Positions 16,567 through 25,241 of a stretch of DNA of 64,000 nt are shown here, piece by piece. The DNA is from ZC4RG30 sp963812195. Lineage in GTDB: Bacteria > Pseudomonadota > Gammaproteobacteria > Steroidobacterales > Steroidobacteraceae. The DNA is taken from assembly GCA_963812195.1 (NCBI GenBank), contig CAWEUI010000001.1, positions 186,001 through 250,000 on the forward strand, read 5' to 3'. Position 1 is the first letter of the stretch; each line of letters starts with the position of its first letter. Both the position numbers and the translations under genes were made by a program. The notes below the pieces were generated by a model that saw only the letters and a program-made list of their open reading frames with translations, was not told where the DNA came from and searched no databases.

Positions 16567-17495
16567 TCCGGAGCCAGATTCAGGGCACCGCGCATGTGGT
16601 GCTTGGCCTCAAGCAGTGCCGCCTGCGCGCGTTCAACCAGACGCGCCGGCTCCTCTTCGGTACGTTGCGGCGTCACGGTGGCAAGTCCGGCAGTCACCGT
16701 AACGAACTTCTGCAATGGCGAGCGCGGATGGTGGATCCGCATCTCGGCAATACGTTGAACCGTTGCGGTGGCATGGTCGATCAACGCCTGTGCGCCATGG
16801 CCATCGCGATGCACCGTCAGCACGCCAATGCAACCTTCGCTCCACACGCCGACCAGATCCGAGCCACGGCGAAACCCTCTGGCAATGCTGCGCGCAATGC
16901 GCCGCAGGCAGGCATCACCGGCCGGTCTGCCAAACGTGGAGTTGTAGGTGGCCAGCGCGTCGATATCGAACAGCACCAGGGTCAACGGCGTCTCGTCGCG
17001 CCGCGCGATGCGCCACTGCCGGTCCAGCAAATCCCTGAACCAGGCCCGGGAAGCCAGGCCCGTGACGCGATCCTCGCGCAGCCACGCGGGCACCGCCTCG
17101 TTTGACCGGTCACCGAGACTTAGCCTGCCCGAAGCGTCGCGATAGAACGCCACGAAGTGCGTCAGAGCGCCGGCGGCATCGCGCATGGGCTGTATGGTCA
17201 GCTCATTCCAGAGCAACTCGCCACTCTTGCGGTAGTTGCGCAGCAGCACGCGACAGGATTCGCCCTGCGCGATTGCCTCGCGCAACCGCCGGATTCCCTC
17301 CTGATCCCGATCCGTGCCCTGCAGGAAACGCAGGTTGGTACCGATGAGTTCGGCCGCCGCATAGCCGGTCATCTGCTCGAATGCCGCATTGACGTACTGC
17401 ACCGGGCAATCGGTGTGGGTCGCATCACAGATCGCAATGCCCTCTGGCGCCGTGTCCAGAACACGCAATGCGAATTCAGGGTCCAGTGGCGGCAT
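16563..17495 (-). CDS. PAS(LOV-like)-GGDEF protein with both signature motifs altered
   Basis: The 310-residue protein has no membrane segment. Residues about 10-122 form a PAS domain very like LOV photoreceptors: IGTNLRFLQG (residues 51-60), LLRNYRKSGELLWNELTIQP (84-103) and FVAFYRDAS (114-122). In true LOV domains residue 55 is the cysteine that bonds flavin; here it is leucine, and the conserved glutamine near the end is Tyr118. Asn87 and Asn97, which contact flavin in LOV proteins, remain. Residues about 143-310 form a GGDEF domain (LVLFDIDALATYNSTFGRPAGD), but the active loop is SEGCI (219-223) instead of GGDEF, so it should not make c-di-GMP. It probably senses redox, flavin or another ligand, and acts by binding (inference). 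It is the last gene of the long leftward run, 7 bases after nagZ. Confidence 0.85.
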   Translation of the reverse strand: MPPLDPEFALRVLDTAPEGIAICDATHTDCPVQYVNAAFEQMTGYAAAELIGTNLRFLQGTDRDQEGIRRLREAIAQGESCRVLLRNYRKSGELLWNELTIQPMRDAAGALTHFVAFYRDASGRLSLGDRSNEAVPAWLREDRVTGLASRAWFRDLLDRQWRIARRDETPLTLVLFDIDALATYNSTFGRPAGDACLRRIARSIARGFRRGSDLVGVWSEGCIGVLTVHRDGHGAQALIDHATATVQRIAEMRIHHPRSPLQKFVTVTAGLATVTPQRTEEEPARLVERAQAALLEAKHHMRGALNLAPD

Positions 17496-17502
17496 GGCGA
17501 TC

Positions 17503-18543
17503 TCAGCTCAGAGTCAGTTCGGGTGGCCGCTCGCAGCGAGCCAGGCACTCGCTGGCCTGCCGATAGCGACTGGAGGCCAGCAGCTCGGCGCGTGCCGGCG
17601 CCTCCTTGCCGCGCATGCGCAGCACGCGCATCTGGCTGGCCGGACCGGGTTTGGATTTCAATCCGTCCAGCAATGCGATGACGCTGTCACGTCGGTTGCA
17701 CACCGGCAGAACATCGCAACCTGCGGACAGCGCGGCCTCCGCGCGCTCCACCACCGTGCCCATCGCGCCGGCACCTTCCATGGACAGATCATCGGCAAAC
17801 ACCACGCCGCGGAAATCCAGCTCACCGCGCAGGATCTGGCCCACCCAGCGGCGCGAGAAACTGGCCGGCACCTCGTCCACGGCCGGAAACAGCACATGGC
17901 CCATCATCACCGCGGCCAGCTCGTTGGGGATGAGGCGCCGGTACGGAATCAGGTCCGGCGCCAGATCCGCCAGCTCACGACGGTCAACGGGCAGCGCCAG
18001 GTGCGAATCGGCGACCACTGCGCCATGCCCCGGAAAGTGCTTGGCGGTAGCCGCCATGCCGGCCTCGCGCATGCCGCTCACCGCTGCCAGCGCAAGCCGG
18101 GCGACGATCTGCGCGTCACCGTGATAGGCGCGATCACCGATTATTTCCGACACCCCGTAGTCCAGATCCACACAGGGTGCAAAGGAGAAGTCGATGCCCA
18201 CCGCGCGCAATTCGGCGGCCATCAGCCACGCCAGCTGGCGCGCCATCACCAGACCCTGGCCGGGATCCAGGTCGAACTCCTGGCCGATGCGCCGCGCCGC
18301 CGGCAGCACCGAGAACCCCTCGCGGAAGCGCTGCACCCGCCCGCCCTCGTGATCCACCGCGACCAACAGCGGCGGTGCGCGCAATGCCCGTATCTCGGAC
18401 ACCAGCGCGGCCAGCTGCTGCGGATCCTGAAAGTTGCGGGTGAACAGGATGACGCTGCCGACCAGCGGATGGCGCAGCACTTCGCGGTCCTCCGCACTGA
18501 GCTCCCGGCCCGCCACATCGACCATCAATGGCCCCAGACTCAT
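17503..18543 (-). CDS. nagZ: Beta-N-acetylhexosaminidase
   Basis: NagZ is a cytosolic glycoside hydrolase of family 3 that removes GlcNAc from anhydro-muropeptides during peptidoglycan recycling. The 346-residue protein has VDHEGGRVQRFREGFSVLP at the substrate pocket, IDFSFAPCVDL, KHFPGHGAVVADSH (the flexible loop with the catalytic His-Asp pair) and VFADDLSMEGA with the nucleophile aspartate. Its ATG overlaps the rlmD stop (ATGA). Confidence 0.96.
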   Translation of the reverse strand: MSLGPLMVDVAGRELSAEDREVLRHPLVGSVILFTRNFQDPQQLAALVSEIRALRAPPLLVAVDHEGGRVQRFREGFSVLPAARRIGQEFDLDPGQGLVMARQLAWLMAAELRAVGIDFSFAPCVDLDYGVSEIIGDRAYHGDAQIVARLALAAVSGMREAGMAATAKHFPGHGAVVADSHLALPVDRRELADLAPDLIPYRRLIPNELAAVMMGHVLFPAVDEVPASFSRRWVGQILRGELDFRGVVFADDLSMEGAGAMGTVVERAEAALSAGCDVLPVCNRRDSVIALLDGLKSKPGPASQMRVLRMRGKEAPARAELLASSRYRQASECLARCERPPELTLS

Positions 18544-19901
18544 GCGCGCTTGGTAACTCCCTGCGGCCCGTCCAGCACCGCGATGGACTCCACGTGGCTG
18601 GTATGGGCAAACATATCCACAATACCCGCGCTGTGCAGCGTGAATCCGTGCTGCGACACAAGAATTCCGAGGTCGCGGGCCAGGGTCGCCGGATGGCAGG
18701 ACACATAGACGAGCCGGCCGGGCGCCAGTCGGGCCAGCGCCGGCAGCACATCCAGCGCCCCGGTTCGCGGCGGGTCGAGCAGCACCTTCGAGTACCTGCC
18801 GGACCCGGCCAGGTTCAGGCAGCGCTCGACAGCCTCCGGGCCCGCCAGATCCCCCGCCGCGAAGCGCGCATTGGTGATCCCGTTGCGCCCGGCGTTGGCC
18901 TGGGCCCGCGCAATCAATCCCGCATCGGCCTCGACACCCAGCACGAAGGCGGTGCGCCGCGCCAGCGGCAAGGTGAAGTTGCCGAGCCCGCAGAACAGGT
19001 CCAGGACGCGATCCTGCGGCGATACCTCCAGCAACTCCAGCACGCGATCAACCAGCAAGCGGTTCATCGCCCCGTTGACCTGGATGAAATCCGCCGGCTC
19101 GAAGTCCAGCTTCAACCCGTATGCCGGCAGTTCGTACCACAGCGCCGGCTTGCCACCGGCCAGCGGTTCCAGCTGGTCGGGTCTGCCGGCCTGCAACAGG
19201 ATGCGCAGATCGTGCGAGTGCTCGAATTCAAGCAGTTTGTCGCGATCGGCATCGGACGGCGACTCCAGCACGCGCAGTACCAGCACCGTGCCGTTGTCAC
19301 CCACCGCCACCTCGATCTGCGGGATCCGTTCGGCAATGGACAGCGCGGTCAGCAGGCGACCCAGCTCACCGACCAACGCGCCCACCTCGGGCCGCAGCAC
19401 CTCGCAGCGCTCGACTTCCGCCACGTAACTGCTCATCCGTTCCCGAAAGCCGACCAGCGAACGGGCCTTGGCGTGCACGAAGCGCGCGCCAAGGCGCGCG
19501 CGGCGCCGGTAGCCCCAGGACTGGCCGCCAAGAGGTGGCAGCCAGTTACGCGGTTCGACCTTGCCGATGCGACGCAGGGTTTCGCGCAGTTCGCGGTCTT
19601 TCACCACGAGCTGGGATTCGGGCGCCAGGTGCTGCAATACGCAACCACCACAGGTTGCAAAGTGCGCGCAACCCGGCGCCACCCGCTCCGGCGCGGCCTC
19701 CAGCACCGTGACCAGCTCGGCCTGATCGTGATTGCGCGAACGCCGCCGCACCCGGTACTCCACCAGTTCGCCCGGCAACGCCCCGGCGACGAACACGGTC
19801 CTGCCCGCGTCGGTTGCGCGGACCACGCCCCAGCCTTCGCTGTTCAGCGCGGCGATGTGTCCGGTGGCGATCTGGCTCAGCGGGGCGCGGGCTCTGGCCA
19901 C
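18540..19901 (-). CDS. rlmD: 23S rRNA (uracil-1939-C5)-methyltransferase
   Basis: The 453-residue enzyme begins with a TRAM domain (about residues 8-62). It has the iron-sulfur cysteines in CAHFATCGGCVLQHL plus a fourth in ERCEVL, the S-adenosylmethionine motif DLFCGLGNFTLPLA, the DPPRTGA motif and the catalytic cysteine in VYVSCHPATLARD. I chose the GTG at 19901, which places the TRAM domain near the N terminus; it overlaps the upstream exonuclease gene by 25 bases. The frame stays open further upstream, but without family similarity. Confidence 0.93.
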   Translation of the reverse strand: MARARAPLSQIATGHIAALNSEGWGVVRATDAGRTVFVAGALPGELVEYRVRRRSRNHDQAELVTVLEAAPERVAPGCAHFATCGGCVLQHLAPESQLVVKDRELRETLRRIGKVEPRNWLPPLGGQSWGYRRRARLGARFVHAKARSLVGFRERMSSYVAEVERCEVLRPEVGALVGELGRLLTALSIAERIPQIEVAVGDNGTVLVLRVLESPSDADRDKLLEFEHSHDLRILLQAGRPDQLEPLAGGKPALWYELPAYGLKLDFEPADFIQVNGAMNRLLVDRVLELLEVSPQDRVLDLFCGLGNFTLPLARRTAFVLGVEADAGLIARAQANAGRNGITNARFAAGDLAGPEAVERCLNLAGSGRYSKVLLDPPRTGALDVLPALARLAPGRLVYVSCHPATLARDLGILVSQHGFTLHSAGIVDMFAHTSHVESIAVLDGPQGVTKRA

Positions 19902-20659
19902 TGCTGCAGGAACTCGCGGTGGTGAGGTTCGCCCGAAGCGGCCAGCAACTGCCGCACGCGCTGAATCTCGGCCGCATGGCCCTCCGGCTCCAGGCGCCCA
20001 CGCATGCGCTCGAAAGCCAGCAGGACCAGATAGGTATTGAGCACATCGGTCTCGCAGTAGCGGCGTATGCCATCGATGTCGCCGGCCAGGAAGGCGCCCC
20101 ACACCTGGCTGCCCGAGAATCCCATCTTGCCCGGCAGGCCCAGCAGGGCGGCCACGTCTGCCAGCGCAGCGCCACCGCGCGGCTGGAATCCGGCCAGTAC
20201 GTCCATCAGATCGAGGTGGCGCCAGTGATACCGGGACAGGTAGTTGTTGAAACGAAACGAACTGTCCTCCTCGCCGGTTTCCCAGTAGCGGGCCGCGCGC
20301 ACACCATGCAGCATGCAGCGGTAATGCATCACCGGCAGGTCGAAGCCACCGCCATTCCAGGACACCAGGTCCGGCGTGTATCGCTCGACGCCGTCGAAGA
20401 AGCGCTCGAGCAGCTCGCGCTCGCCGCTATCCGCATCGCCCAGGCTCCACACCTTGAGGGAATCACCGCGCCGCAATGCGCAGGCTATGGCCACTACGCG
20501 GTGCTGCGCCAGGGGCAGAAACTCCCCGCCGCTCTTTGCCCGTCGCAGCGCGAACATCGCGTTGGCGACTTCCGAATCGGCCAGCTCGCCCAGGCCCAGC
20601 GCCCGCCTGCCGTAGTCCACATCGGGAATGGTCTCGATGTCGAAGACCAGATAGTTCAT
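19877..20659 (-). CDS. Predicted 3'-5' exonuclease, PolB-exonuclease-like (DEDD)
   Basis: The 260-residue protein starts with NYLVFDIETIPD (Exo I acidic motif), has LVSWNGGGFDLPVMHYRC (Exo II) and ends the fold with YCETDVLNTYLVLLAFERM (Exo III, D-x3-Y variant). This is the family described as related to the exonuclease domain of PolB; its biological substrate is not known. The ATG overlaps the pdxJ stop (ATGA), and the stop lies inside rlmD. Confidence 0.9.
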   Translation of the reverse strand: MNYLVFDIETIPDVDYGRRALGLGELADSEVANAMFALRRAKSGGEFLPLAQHRVVAIACALRRGDSLKVWSLGDADSGERELLERFFDGVERYTPDLVSWNGGGFDLPVMHYRCMLHGVRAARYWETGEEDSSFRFNNYLSRYHWRHLDLMDVLAGFQPRGGAALADVAALLGLPGKMGFSGSQVWGAFLAGDIDGIRRYCETDVLNTYLVLLAFERMRGRLEPEGHAAEIQRVRQLLAASGEPHHREFLQQWPEPAPR

Positions 20660-21393
20660 CTGCGCACAGCCGCAATCTGTGACTTCATTTCCCGCACCGC
20701 CTCGGCCAGCCCGGTAAAGACGGCACGACCGATGATGGCAAATCCGATGTTCAGTTCCACGATCTCGGGAATGGCCGCCACCGGTTGCACGTTGTGATAG
20801 TCCAGGCCATGCCCGGCATGCACTGTCAGACCAAGCTGGGCGGCCTGCCGCGCCGCGCCGCGCAGGCGCTCCAGTTCCCGGGCGCGACCGGCCCCATCGC
20901 TGTCCGCGTAAGTGCCGGTGTGCAGCTCGATCACCGGCGCGCCCACTGCGCGCGCCGCACGTATCTGCGCCATGTCCGGATCGATGAACAGCGACACACG
21001 GATGCCCACTGCGGACAACTCGGCAACCGCGTCCTGCAGCTGCGATTGCCCGGACACGACATCCAGCCCGCCCTCGGTGGTGACCTCCTCGCGCTTCTCC
21101 GGCACCAGGCAGCAGTCCGACGGCCGCATTCTCTGGGCGATCGCCAGCATTTCCGGCGTCACCGCCATCTCCAGATTCAGCCGCGTGCGCATCAGCGTCA
21201 CCAGCGTGAACGGATCCCGATCGATGATGTGGCGGCGATCCTCCCGCAGGTGCATGGTGATGCTGTCCGCGCCGGCCTGCTCGGCCAGCAGCGCCGCATG
21301 CACCGGATCCGGATGGCGGGCCCGCCGCGCGTTGCGCACCGTGCCGACGTGATCGACATTGACCCCCAGCTTCATGGGTGTGAAGTCACTCAT
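20656..21393 (-). CDS. pdxJ: Pyridoxine 5'-phosphate synthase
   Basis: PdxJ condenses 1-deoxy-xylulose 5-phosphate with 3-amino-2-oxopropyl phosphate to pyridoxine 5'-phosphate. The 245-residue TIM-barrel protein shows KLGVNVDHVGTVRNARR at the start, ADSITMHLREDRRHI, VPEKREEVTTEGGLDV, VIELHTG and HAGHGLDYHN. It lies between recO and the exonuclease gene, starting 1 base before the recO stop codon region ends; the recO-pdxJ pairing is the normal gammaproteobacterial one. Confidence 0.97.
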   Translation of the reverse strand: MSDFTPMKLGVNVDHVGTVRNARRARHPDPVHAALLAEQAGADSITMHLREDRRHIIDRDPFTLVTLMRTRLNLEMAVTPEMLAIAQRMRPSDCCLVPEKREEVTTEGGLDVVSGQSQLQDAVAELSAVGIRVSLFIDPDMAQIRAARAVGAPVIELHTGTYADSDGAGRARELERLRGAARQAAQLGLTVHAGHGLDYHNVQPVAAIPEIVELNIGFAIIGRAVFTGLAEAVREMKSQIAAVRR

Positions 21394-22011
21394 CTATGCT
21401 CCATTTGCTCCACGCGCGCGTCCGAATTCGCGCAGTGACAGGGCCACGGTCCGTGTCCGCAGCGGGCGACCCTCCAGGCAGCGCGCCACGCCGGCCTTGA
21501 GTACCGGGCGTACCCGGGCCAGCTCCGCCGGATCGTCAAATCGGACCTCGTCCAGTCCGGCGACCCCATATCCCAGCACATCCAGCAATCTCTTTTCGAA
21601 CAGGCGCAGGGTGCGCTCCTGTTCGGTGTCGCGACGCAGATCGGCCAGCGCCTGGGCGTAATGCGCAAACAACTCCGGCTGCGGATCATGCCGGGCCGTC
21701 AATGTCAGCACCAGCTCCGATACGTACCAGGCCGACATCAGCCGCGCACGCGGCATGGGCAGGTCGGACCTCGCGGCATGGTGAATCTCCGCACCGGTCA
21801 GCCGCGGCGCCTCCCCGCGCCCGGCCCAGGACACCAGCAACGGCACGAATGGCTGCAGCACCGGCGCAAGACGCGCCTGGACGCCTCGCACGCCGCGCGC
21901 GAACACCGCCAGGCGCCCATGATCGCGCGAAAACAGTTCCACCACGCGCCCCGCGTCGCCCCACGGATGCTGGTGCAGCACGTACGCCTGAGTGTGCTCG
22001 ACGCGCTGCAA
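21394..22011 (-). CDS. recO: DNA repair protein RecO
   Basis: RecO helps load RecA on single-stranded DNA with RecR. The 205-residue protein has the N-terminal OB-fold (AYVLHQHPWGDAGRVVELFSRDHGRLAVFARGVRG, seen as two short motifs) and the helical part with SAWYVSELVLTLTARHDPQPELF. It is short (E. coli RecO has 242 residues) and has no zinc-finger cysteines, as in E. coli. The start appears to be TTG at 22011, six bases after the era stop; no ATG or GTG fits better. Confidence 0.9.
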   Translation of the reverse strand: MQRVEHTQAYVLHQHPWGDAGRVVELFSRDHGRLAVFARGVRGVQARLAPVLQPFVPLLVSWAGRGEAPRLTGAEIHHAARSDLPMPRARLMSAWYVSELVLTLTARHDPQPELFAHYAQALADLRRDTEQERTLRLFEKRLLDVLGYGVAGLDEVRFDDPAELARVRPVLKAGVARCLEGRPLRTRTVALSLREFGRARGANGA

Positions 22012-22016
22012 GTGCG

Positions 22017-22907
22017 TTACTCCATACCCAGCTGCCGCAACGCCTTGGCGCTGTCGGCCCAGTCCTCTCGCACTTTCACCCAGAGCTGCAGATGCAGGCG
22101 CCGCCCCAGAAGCTCATTGAGTTCGCGTCGTGCGGCGCTGCCGACCCGCTTGAGGCGCCCTCCCCCGGCGCCGATCACTATGGGTTTCTGCCCGGGGCGG
22201 TCCACCCAGATCACGGCCGAGACCGTGAGCTGTCCATCAGCTTCCTCGCCGGTACCCTCCACCTCGACCGCGATGCCGTAGGGCAGCTCCTCGTGCAGTT
22301 CCAGCGTGAGCTTCTCGCGAATGACCTCGGCGATGCGGAAGTTCTCGCTGCGATCGGTGAGCTGATTCGCGGGGAACATTGCCTGTGATTCGGGCAGATG
22401 ACTGGTGATGACCTGCGCGAGGTGGCTCACATCCCGCGGCTGCAGCGCCGACACCGGCACGATGTCGGCGAACTCATGCCGGGTGGCGAACTGGGCCAGC
22501 CAGGGCAGCAGCTTCTCGCGCGGCTGTACCGTATCCACCTTGTTGACTACCGCGATGACGGGGCGGCCGGATTCCCGGGCCCGCAGCAACGCCAGCTCGT
22601 CTTCGTCGCCGAAGCGCAGGGCCTCTGTGACCAGTACGACCAGGTCGGCATCCAGCGCAGCGGCAGCCGCGGTGCGGTTCATGGCGCGATTCAGCGCCCG
22701 CTGAGCCTGTCGGTGCAGACCGGGCGTATCGACGAAGGCGATCTGCGCGTCCGGCAGGTTCACCAATCCGAGCACGCGATGGCGGGTCGTTTGCGGCTTG
22801 GGGCTCACGATGGAGACCTTGTGCCCGATAAGTGCATTGAGCAGCGTGGACTTGCCCACGTTCGGGCGCCCCAGCAACACCACAAAACCGAAGCGGTGCG
22901 CGCTCAT
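22017..22907 (-). CDS. era: GTPase Era
   Basis: Era binds 16S rRNA and takes part in 30S maturation. The 296-residue protein has G1 GRPNVGKST, the G2 loop KPQTTRHRV, G3 DTPG, G4 NKVD and the C-terminal KH domain ending with a GAGGGRLKRVGSAARRELNELL-type stretch (seen as GxGGxxLKxxG). I chose the ATG at 22907. The frame stays open upstream through rnc, but the homology starts here. The start lies in a duplicated 21-bp sequence, described separately. Confidence 0.97.
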   Translation of the reverse strand: MSAHRFGFVVLLGRPNVGKSTLLNALIGHKVSIVSPKPQTTRHRVLGLVNLPDAQIAFVDTPGLHRQAQRALNRAMNRTAAAAALDADLVVLVTEALRFGDEDELALLRARESGRPVIAVVNKVDTVQPREKLLPWLAQFATRHEFADIVPVSALQPRDVSHLAQVITSHLPESQAMFPANQLTDRSENFRIAEVIREKLTLELHEELPYGIAVEVEGTGEEADGQLTVSAVIWVDRPGQKPIVIGAGGGRLKRVGSAARRELNELLGRRLHLQLWVKVREDWADSAKALRQLGME

Positions 22908-22944
22908 GCGCGCCAACCCACCGGGTGCGCGCTCATGCGCGCCA
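22895..22944 (-). repeat. 21-bp direct duplication at the rnc/era junction, with a 10-codon mini-ORF
   Basis: The sequence TGGCGCGCATGAGCGCGCACC occurs at 22944-22924 and again at 22915-22895, 29 bases apart. The first copy contains the rnc stop (GCATGA) and the second contains the era start (GCATGAG). The ATG in the first copy (22936) opens a 10-codon frame, MSAHPVGWRA, whose TGA (22906-22904) overlaps the era ATG. The simplest history is a 29-bp tandem duplication of an ancestral rnc-era ATGA overlap, leaving a small coupling ORF. Confidence 0.85.
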
Positions 22945-23661
22945 CCTTGCGTCGAGCTGCTCCAGCACACCGGCCGCAGCCTGCTGTTCGGCCCGCCGAC
23001 GACTGGAACCACTGCCCGCAGCATGAATCTCACTGCCGCCTGCGAGGCTGACCTGACACCGGACGGCAAATACCTGTTCGTGCGGTTCGCCCGAGGCGCC
23101 CTCCAGAACATACGCCGGCAATTGCTCGCCCCTGCCCTGCAGCAACTCCTGCAGCCGCGTCTTGGAATCCTTGAGCTCCGCCTCCGGCCGCAACTCGTCC
23201 AGCCGGTCCTGGTACACGGACAGGATCAGCTCGCGCGCGGCCTCGACGCCGCCGGCCAGATAGATCGCACCGAATAACGCCTCGGTGGCATCCGCCAGTA
23301 TGGACTCACGGCGAAAGCCGCCGGAACGCAGCTCGCCGCTACCCAGTCGCAGCATGGGTCCGATGCCGATCGACAGGCCGACGGCCGCCAGCGGACCGGT
23401 ACTGACCAGCCGCGAGCGCAACCGGCTCAAGGTACCCTCGCTGGCTCCGGGGAAGCGGCGGAACAGCTCCTCGGCGATCACCACGCCCAGCACCGCATCG
23501 CCCAGGAATTCGAGTCGTTCATTGTTGTCGGAGTGAGCGCTGCGATGGGTCAACGCGGTGCGGCACAGATCCAGCCGCTGCGGATCCCGTCCGATGAGCG
23601 CACGCAGCCACGCGGCCAGCGCCTCGTCCCGGGCGCCGTCATTGACCTGCGGCGCAGCCAT
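22933..23661 (-). CDS. rnc: Ribonuclease III
   Basis: RNase III cuts double-stranded RNA, including rRNA precursors. The protein of about 242 residues has the signature NERLEFLGDAVLG, the second acidic site ESILADATEALFGAIYL and a C-terminal double-stranded-RNA-binding domain (SKTRLQELLQGRG, SSRRRAEQQAAAGVLEQL). I prefer the ATG at 23661; a GTG two codons earlier is also possible. It follows the DUF4845 gene by 15 bases and ends in the duplication shared with era. Confidence 0.96.
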   Translation of the reverse strand: MAAPQVNDGARDEALAAWLRALIGRDPQRLDLCRTALTHRSAHSDNNERLEFLGDAVLGVVIAEELFRRFPGASEGTLSRLRSRLVSTGPLAAVGLSIGIGPMLRLGSGELRSGGFRRESILADATEALFGAIYLAGGVEAARELILSVYQDRLDELRPEAELKDSKTRLQELLQGRGEQLPAYVLEGASGEPHEQVFAVRCQVSLAGGSEIHAAGSGSSRRRAEQQAAAGVLEQLDARWRA

Positions 23662-23676
23662 CGTCACCTGCAGGAT

Positions 23677-24042
23677 CTATTGCAGCACCACACGTTTGTA
23701 GAAATGCACCAGCAGCGAGACGTTGCCGAACAGCGAGGTCTCGCGCGTGTAGTCGGCGACCATCACCCAGTTGCCGTCATCCCGCTCGATGGTGATGTCG
23801 TCCGGCGTCGGATAGTCGACGCTCTCGATGTCCAGGCGACGCTCCAGCTCGTTGCGCACACCCGTCGGCGACAGAATGGAATCTCCACGCGTGGTGTCGG
23901 CCGTCTGCTGCAGCACTTTTGCCACCTTGAACTGCGTCATGTAGAGAGGCGCCAGCTTGATTCCGGCAAACGCAAGAATGGCCACCGGGACCAGCAGCAC
24001 CAACCAGCCGATGAACGTGATCCCCGTTTGACGACTGCGCAT
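23677..24042 (-). CDS. DUF4845 family membrane protein
   Basis: The 121-residue protein has RSRQTGITFIGWLVLLVPVA and one N-terminal membrane helix, like a pilin-type start, followed by a soluble part with LAPLYMTQFKVAKVLQQ and VMVADYTRETSLFGNVSLLVHF. This matches the DUF4845 protein usually found between lepB and rnc; its role is unknown. The ATG at 24042 has a good AGGAG about 10 bases upstream, so the longer open frame is not used. Confidence 0.88.
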   Translation of the reverse strand: MRSRQTGITFIGWLVLLVPVAILAFAGIKLAPLYMTQFKVAKVLQQTADTTRGDSILSPTGVRNELERRLDIESVDYPTPDDITIERDDGNWVMVADYTRETSLFGNVSLLVHFYKRVVLQ

Positions 24043-24068
24043 AAAGAAGCCTCTCCTGCCCGAAGTCA

Positions 24069-25181
24069 CTAGTCGATCTTCTTGCCGATCCGGCTCCAGG
24101 TAATCCACGGGTGCCGCGTGTAGTCGAAATTGAACCACACGCGCCGCGCACTACCGACCAGATTTGCCTCCGGCACGAAACCCCAATGTCCGTCATTCCA
24201 GTAACGGCTGTCCTCGCTGTTGTCGCGATTATCGCCGATCATGAGGTAGTTGCCAGCCGGAACCGTGACTTCGTCCACATCGCCGTGATCCACCACGCCG
24301 GGCCCGGCCAATGGCGGGGTGGTTTCATCACATATGTAGCCCCGATCGATGTGGCGATTGCAGCCGGGAAGAGGCGGTCCCGCCAGGAAGTCCGGTGTCA
24401 GGCAGGACAGCGCATGGAACACATGCTTGCCGGCGTGGACTTCCGAAAGCCGCATGTTTTCGTAGCAGCTGTCGGAGTACCTTCCCAGTGACTTTTCCTC
24501 CAGCGGCACGCCGTTTACGTAGACCCGGTCCGAGAGCACCTTCACACGATCTCCGGGAAGGCCCACCACGCGCTTTATGTAGTTGATGGACGGATCCGGT
24601 GGATAGCGGAACACCACCACATCGCCGCGTTTGGGCTCGCCTATGCCCAGGATCTTGGTGTTCAGCACGGGCAGTCGCAACCCATAGGCGAACTTGTTCA
24701 CCAGGATGAAGTCACCGTCCTGCAGCGTGGGCATCATCGAATCCGAGGGTATGCGGAAAGGCTCGAACAGAAAGGACCTCAGCACCAGCACGAACACCAC
24801 GACCGGCACCATGCTGCGGGCGTAATCGACGACGCCGGGCTCTGGCACCGCAAGGGGATCCTTGCCGACGGCCAGCGCCGCGCGGTCGCGCGCCGGCCGG
24901 AACACCCATACATCCAGCGCCCATATGGCACCGCCCACCACCGAGATGACCACCAGCGCCAGCGCGAAATCCAGACGCTCGGAACGCACCAGATGCAGCG
25001 CCCCGGCAATCAGCAGCAGCACCAGAAGGTTGTACAGCCAGTCCAGCCATGGAGGGTCGACCACCTGTGCGGGCAGGGCCGCCAGCCGCCGCCGCGGACG
25101 CAGAAACCAGTCGTCGATCACGACGACTACCAGGACCGGAAGCAGCAGCCACGACAATACGAGAAGGATCTGATCGAACAC
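24069..25181 (-). CDS. lepB: Signal peptidase I
   Basis: LepB cuts signal peptides on the periplasmic face of the inner membrane. The 370-residue protein starts with two or three membrane segments (about 4-24, 46-66, 70-95), followed by a further one before the catalytic part. The nucleophile is Ser148 (IPSDSMMPT) and the general base Lys203 (NYIKRVVGLPGD); the terminal box GDNRDNSEDSRYW is present. An insertion with four cysteines (between about residues 230 and 290) is longer than in E. coli. The start is GTG at 25181. It sits directly after lepA, as is usual. Confidence 0.95.
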   Translation of the reverse strand: MFDQILLVLSWLLLPVLVVVVIDDWFLRPRRRLAALPAQVVDPPWLDWLYNLLVLLLIAGALHLVRSERLDFALALVVISVVGGAIWALDVWVFRPARDRAALAVGKDPLAVPEPGVVDYARSMVPVVVFVLVLRSFLFEPFRIPSDSMMPTLQDGDFILVNKFAYGLRLPVLNTKILGIGEPKRGDVVVFRYPPDPSINYIKRVVGLPGDRVKVLSDRVYVNGVPLEEKSLGRYSDSCYENMRLSEVHAGKHVFHALSCLTPDFLAGPPLPGCNRHIDRGYICDETTPPLAGPGVVDHGDVDEVTVPAGNYLMIGDNRDNSEDSRYWNDGHWGFVPEANLVGSARRVWFNFDYTRHPWITWSRIGKKID

Positions 25182-25241
25182 GTTGCCCTACCTTGCGTTG
25201 GGAGAACGACCGCCGCCGCCATTCGGACCGGCAGCCACGCC

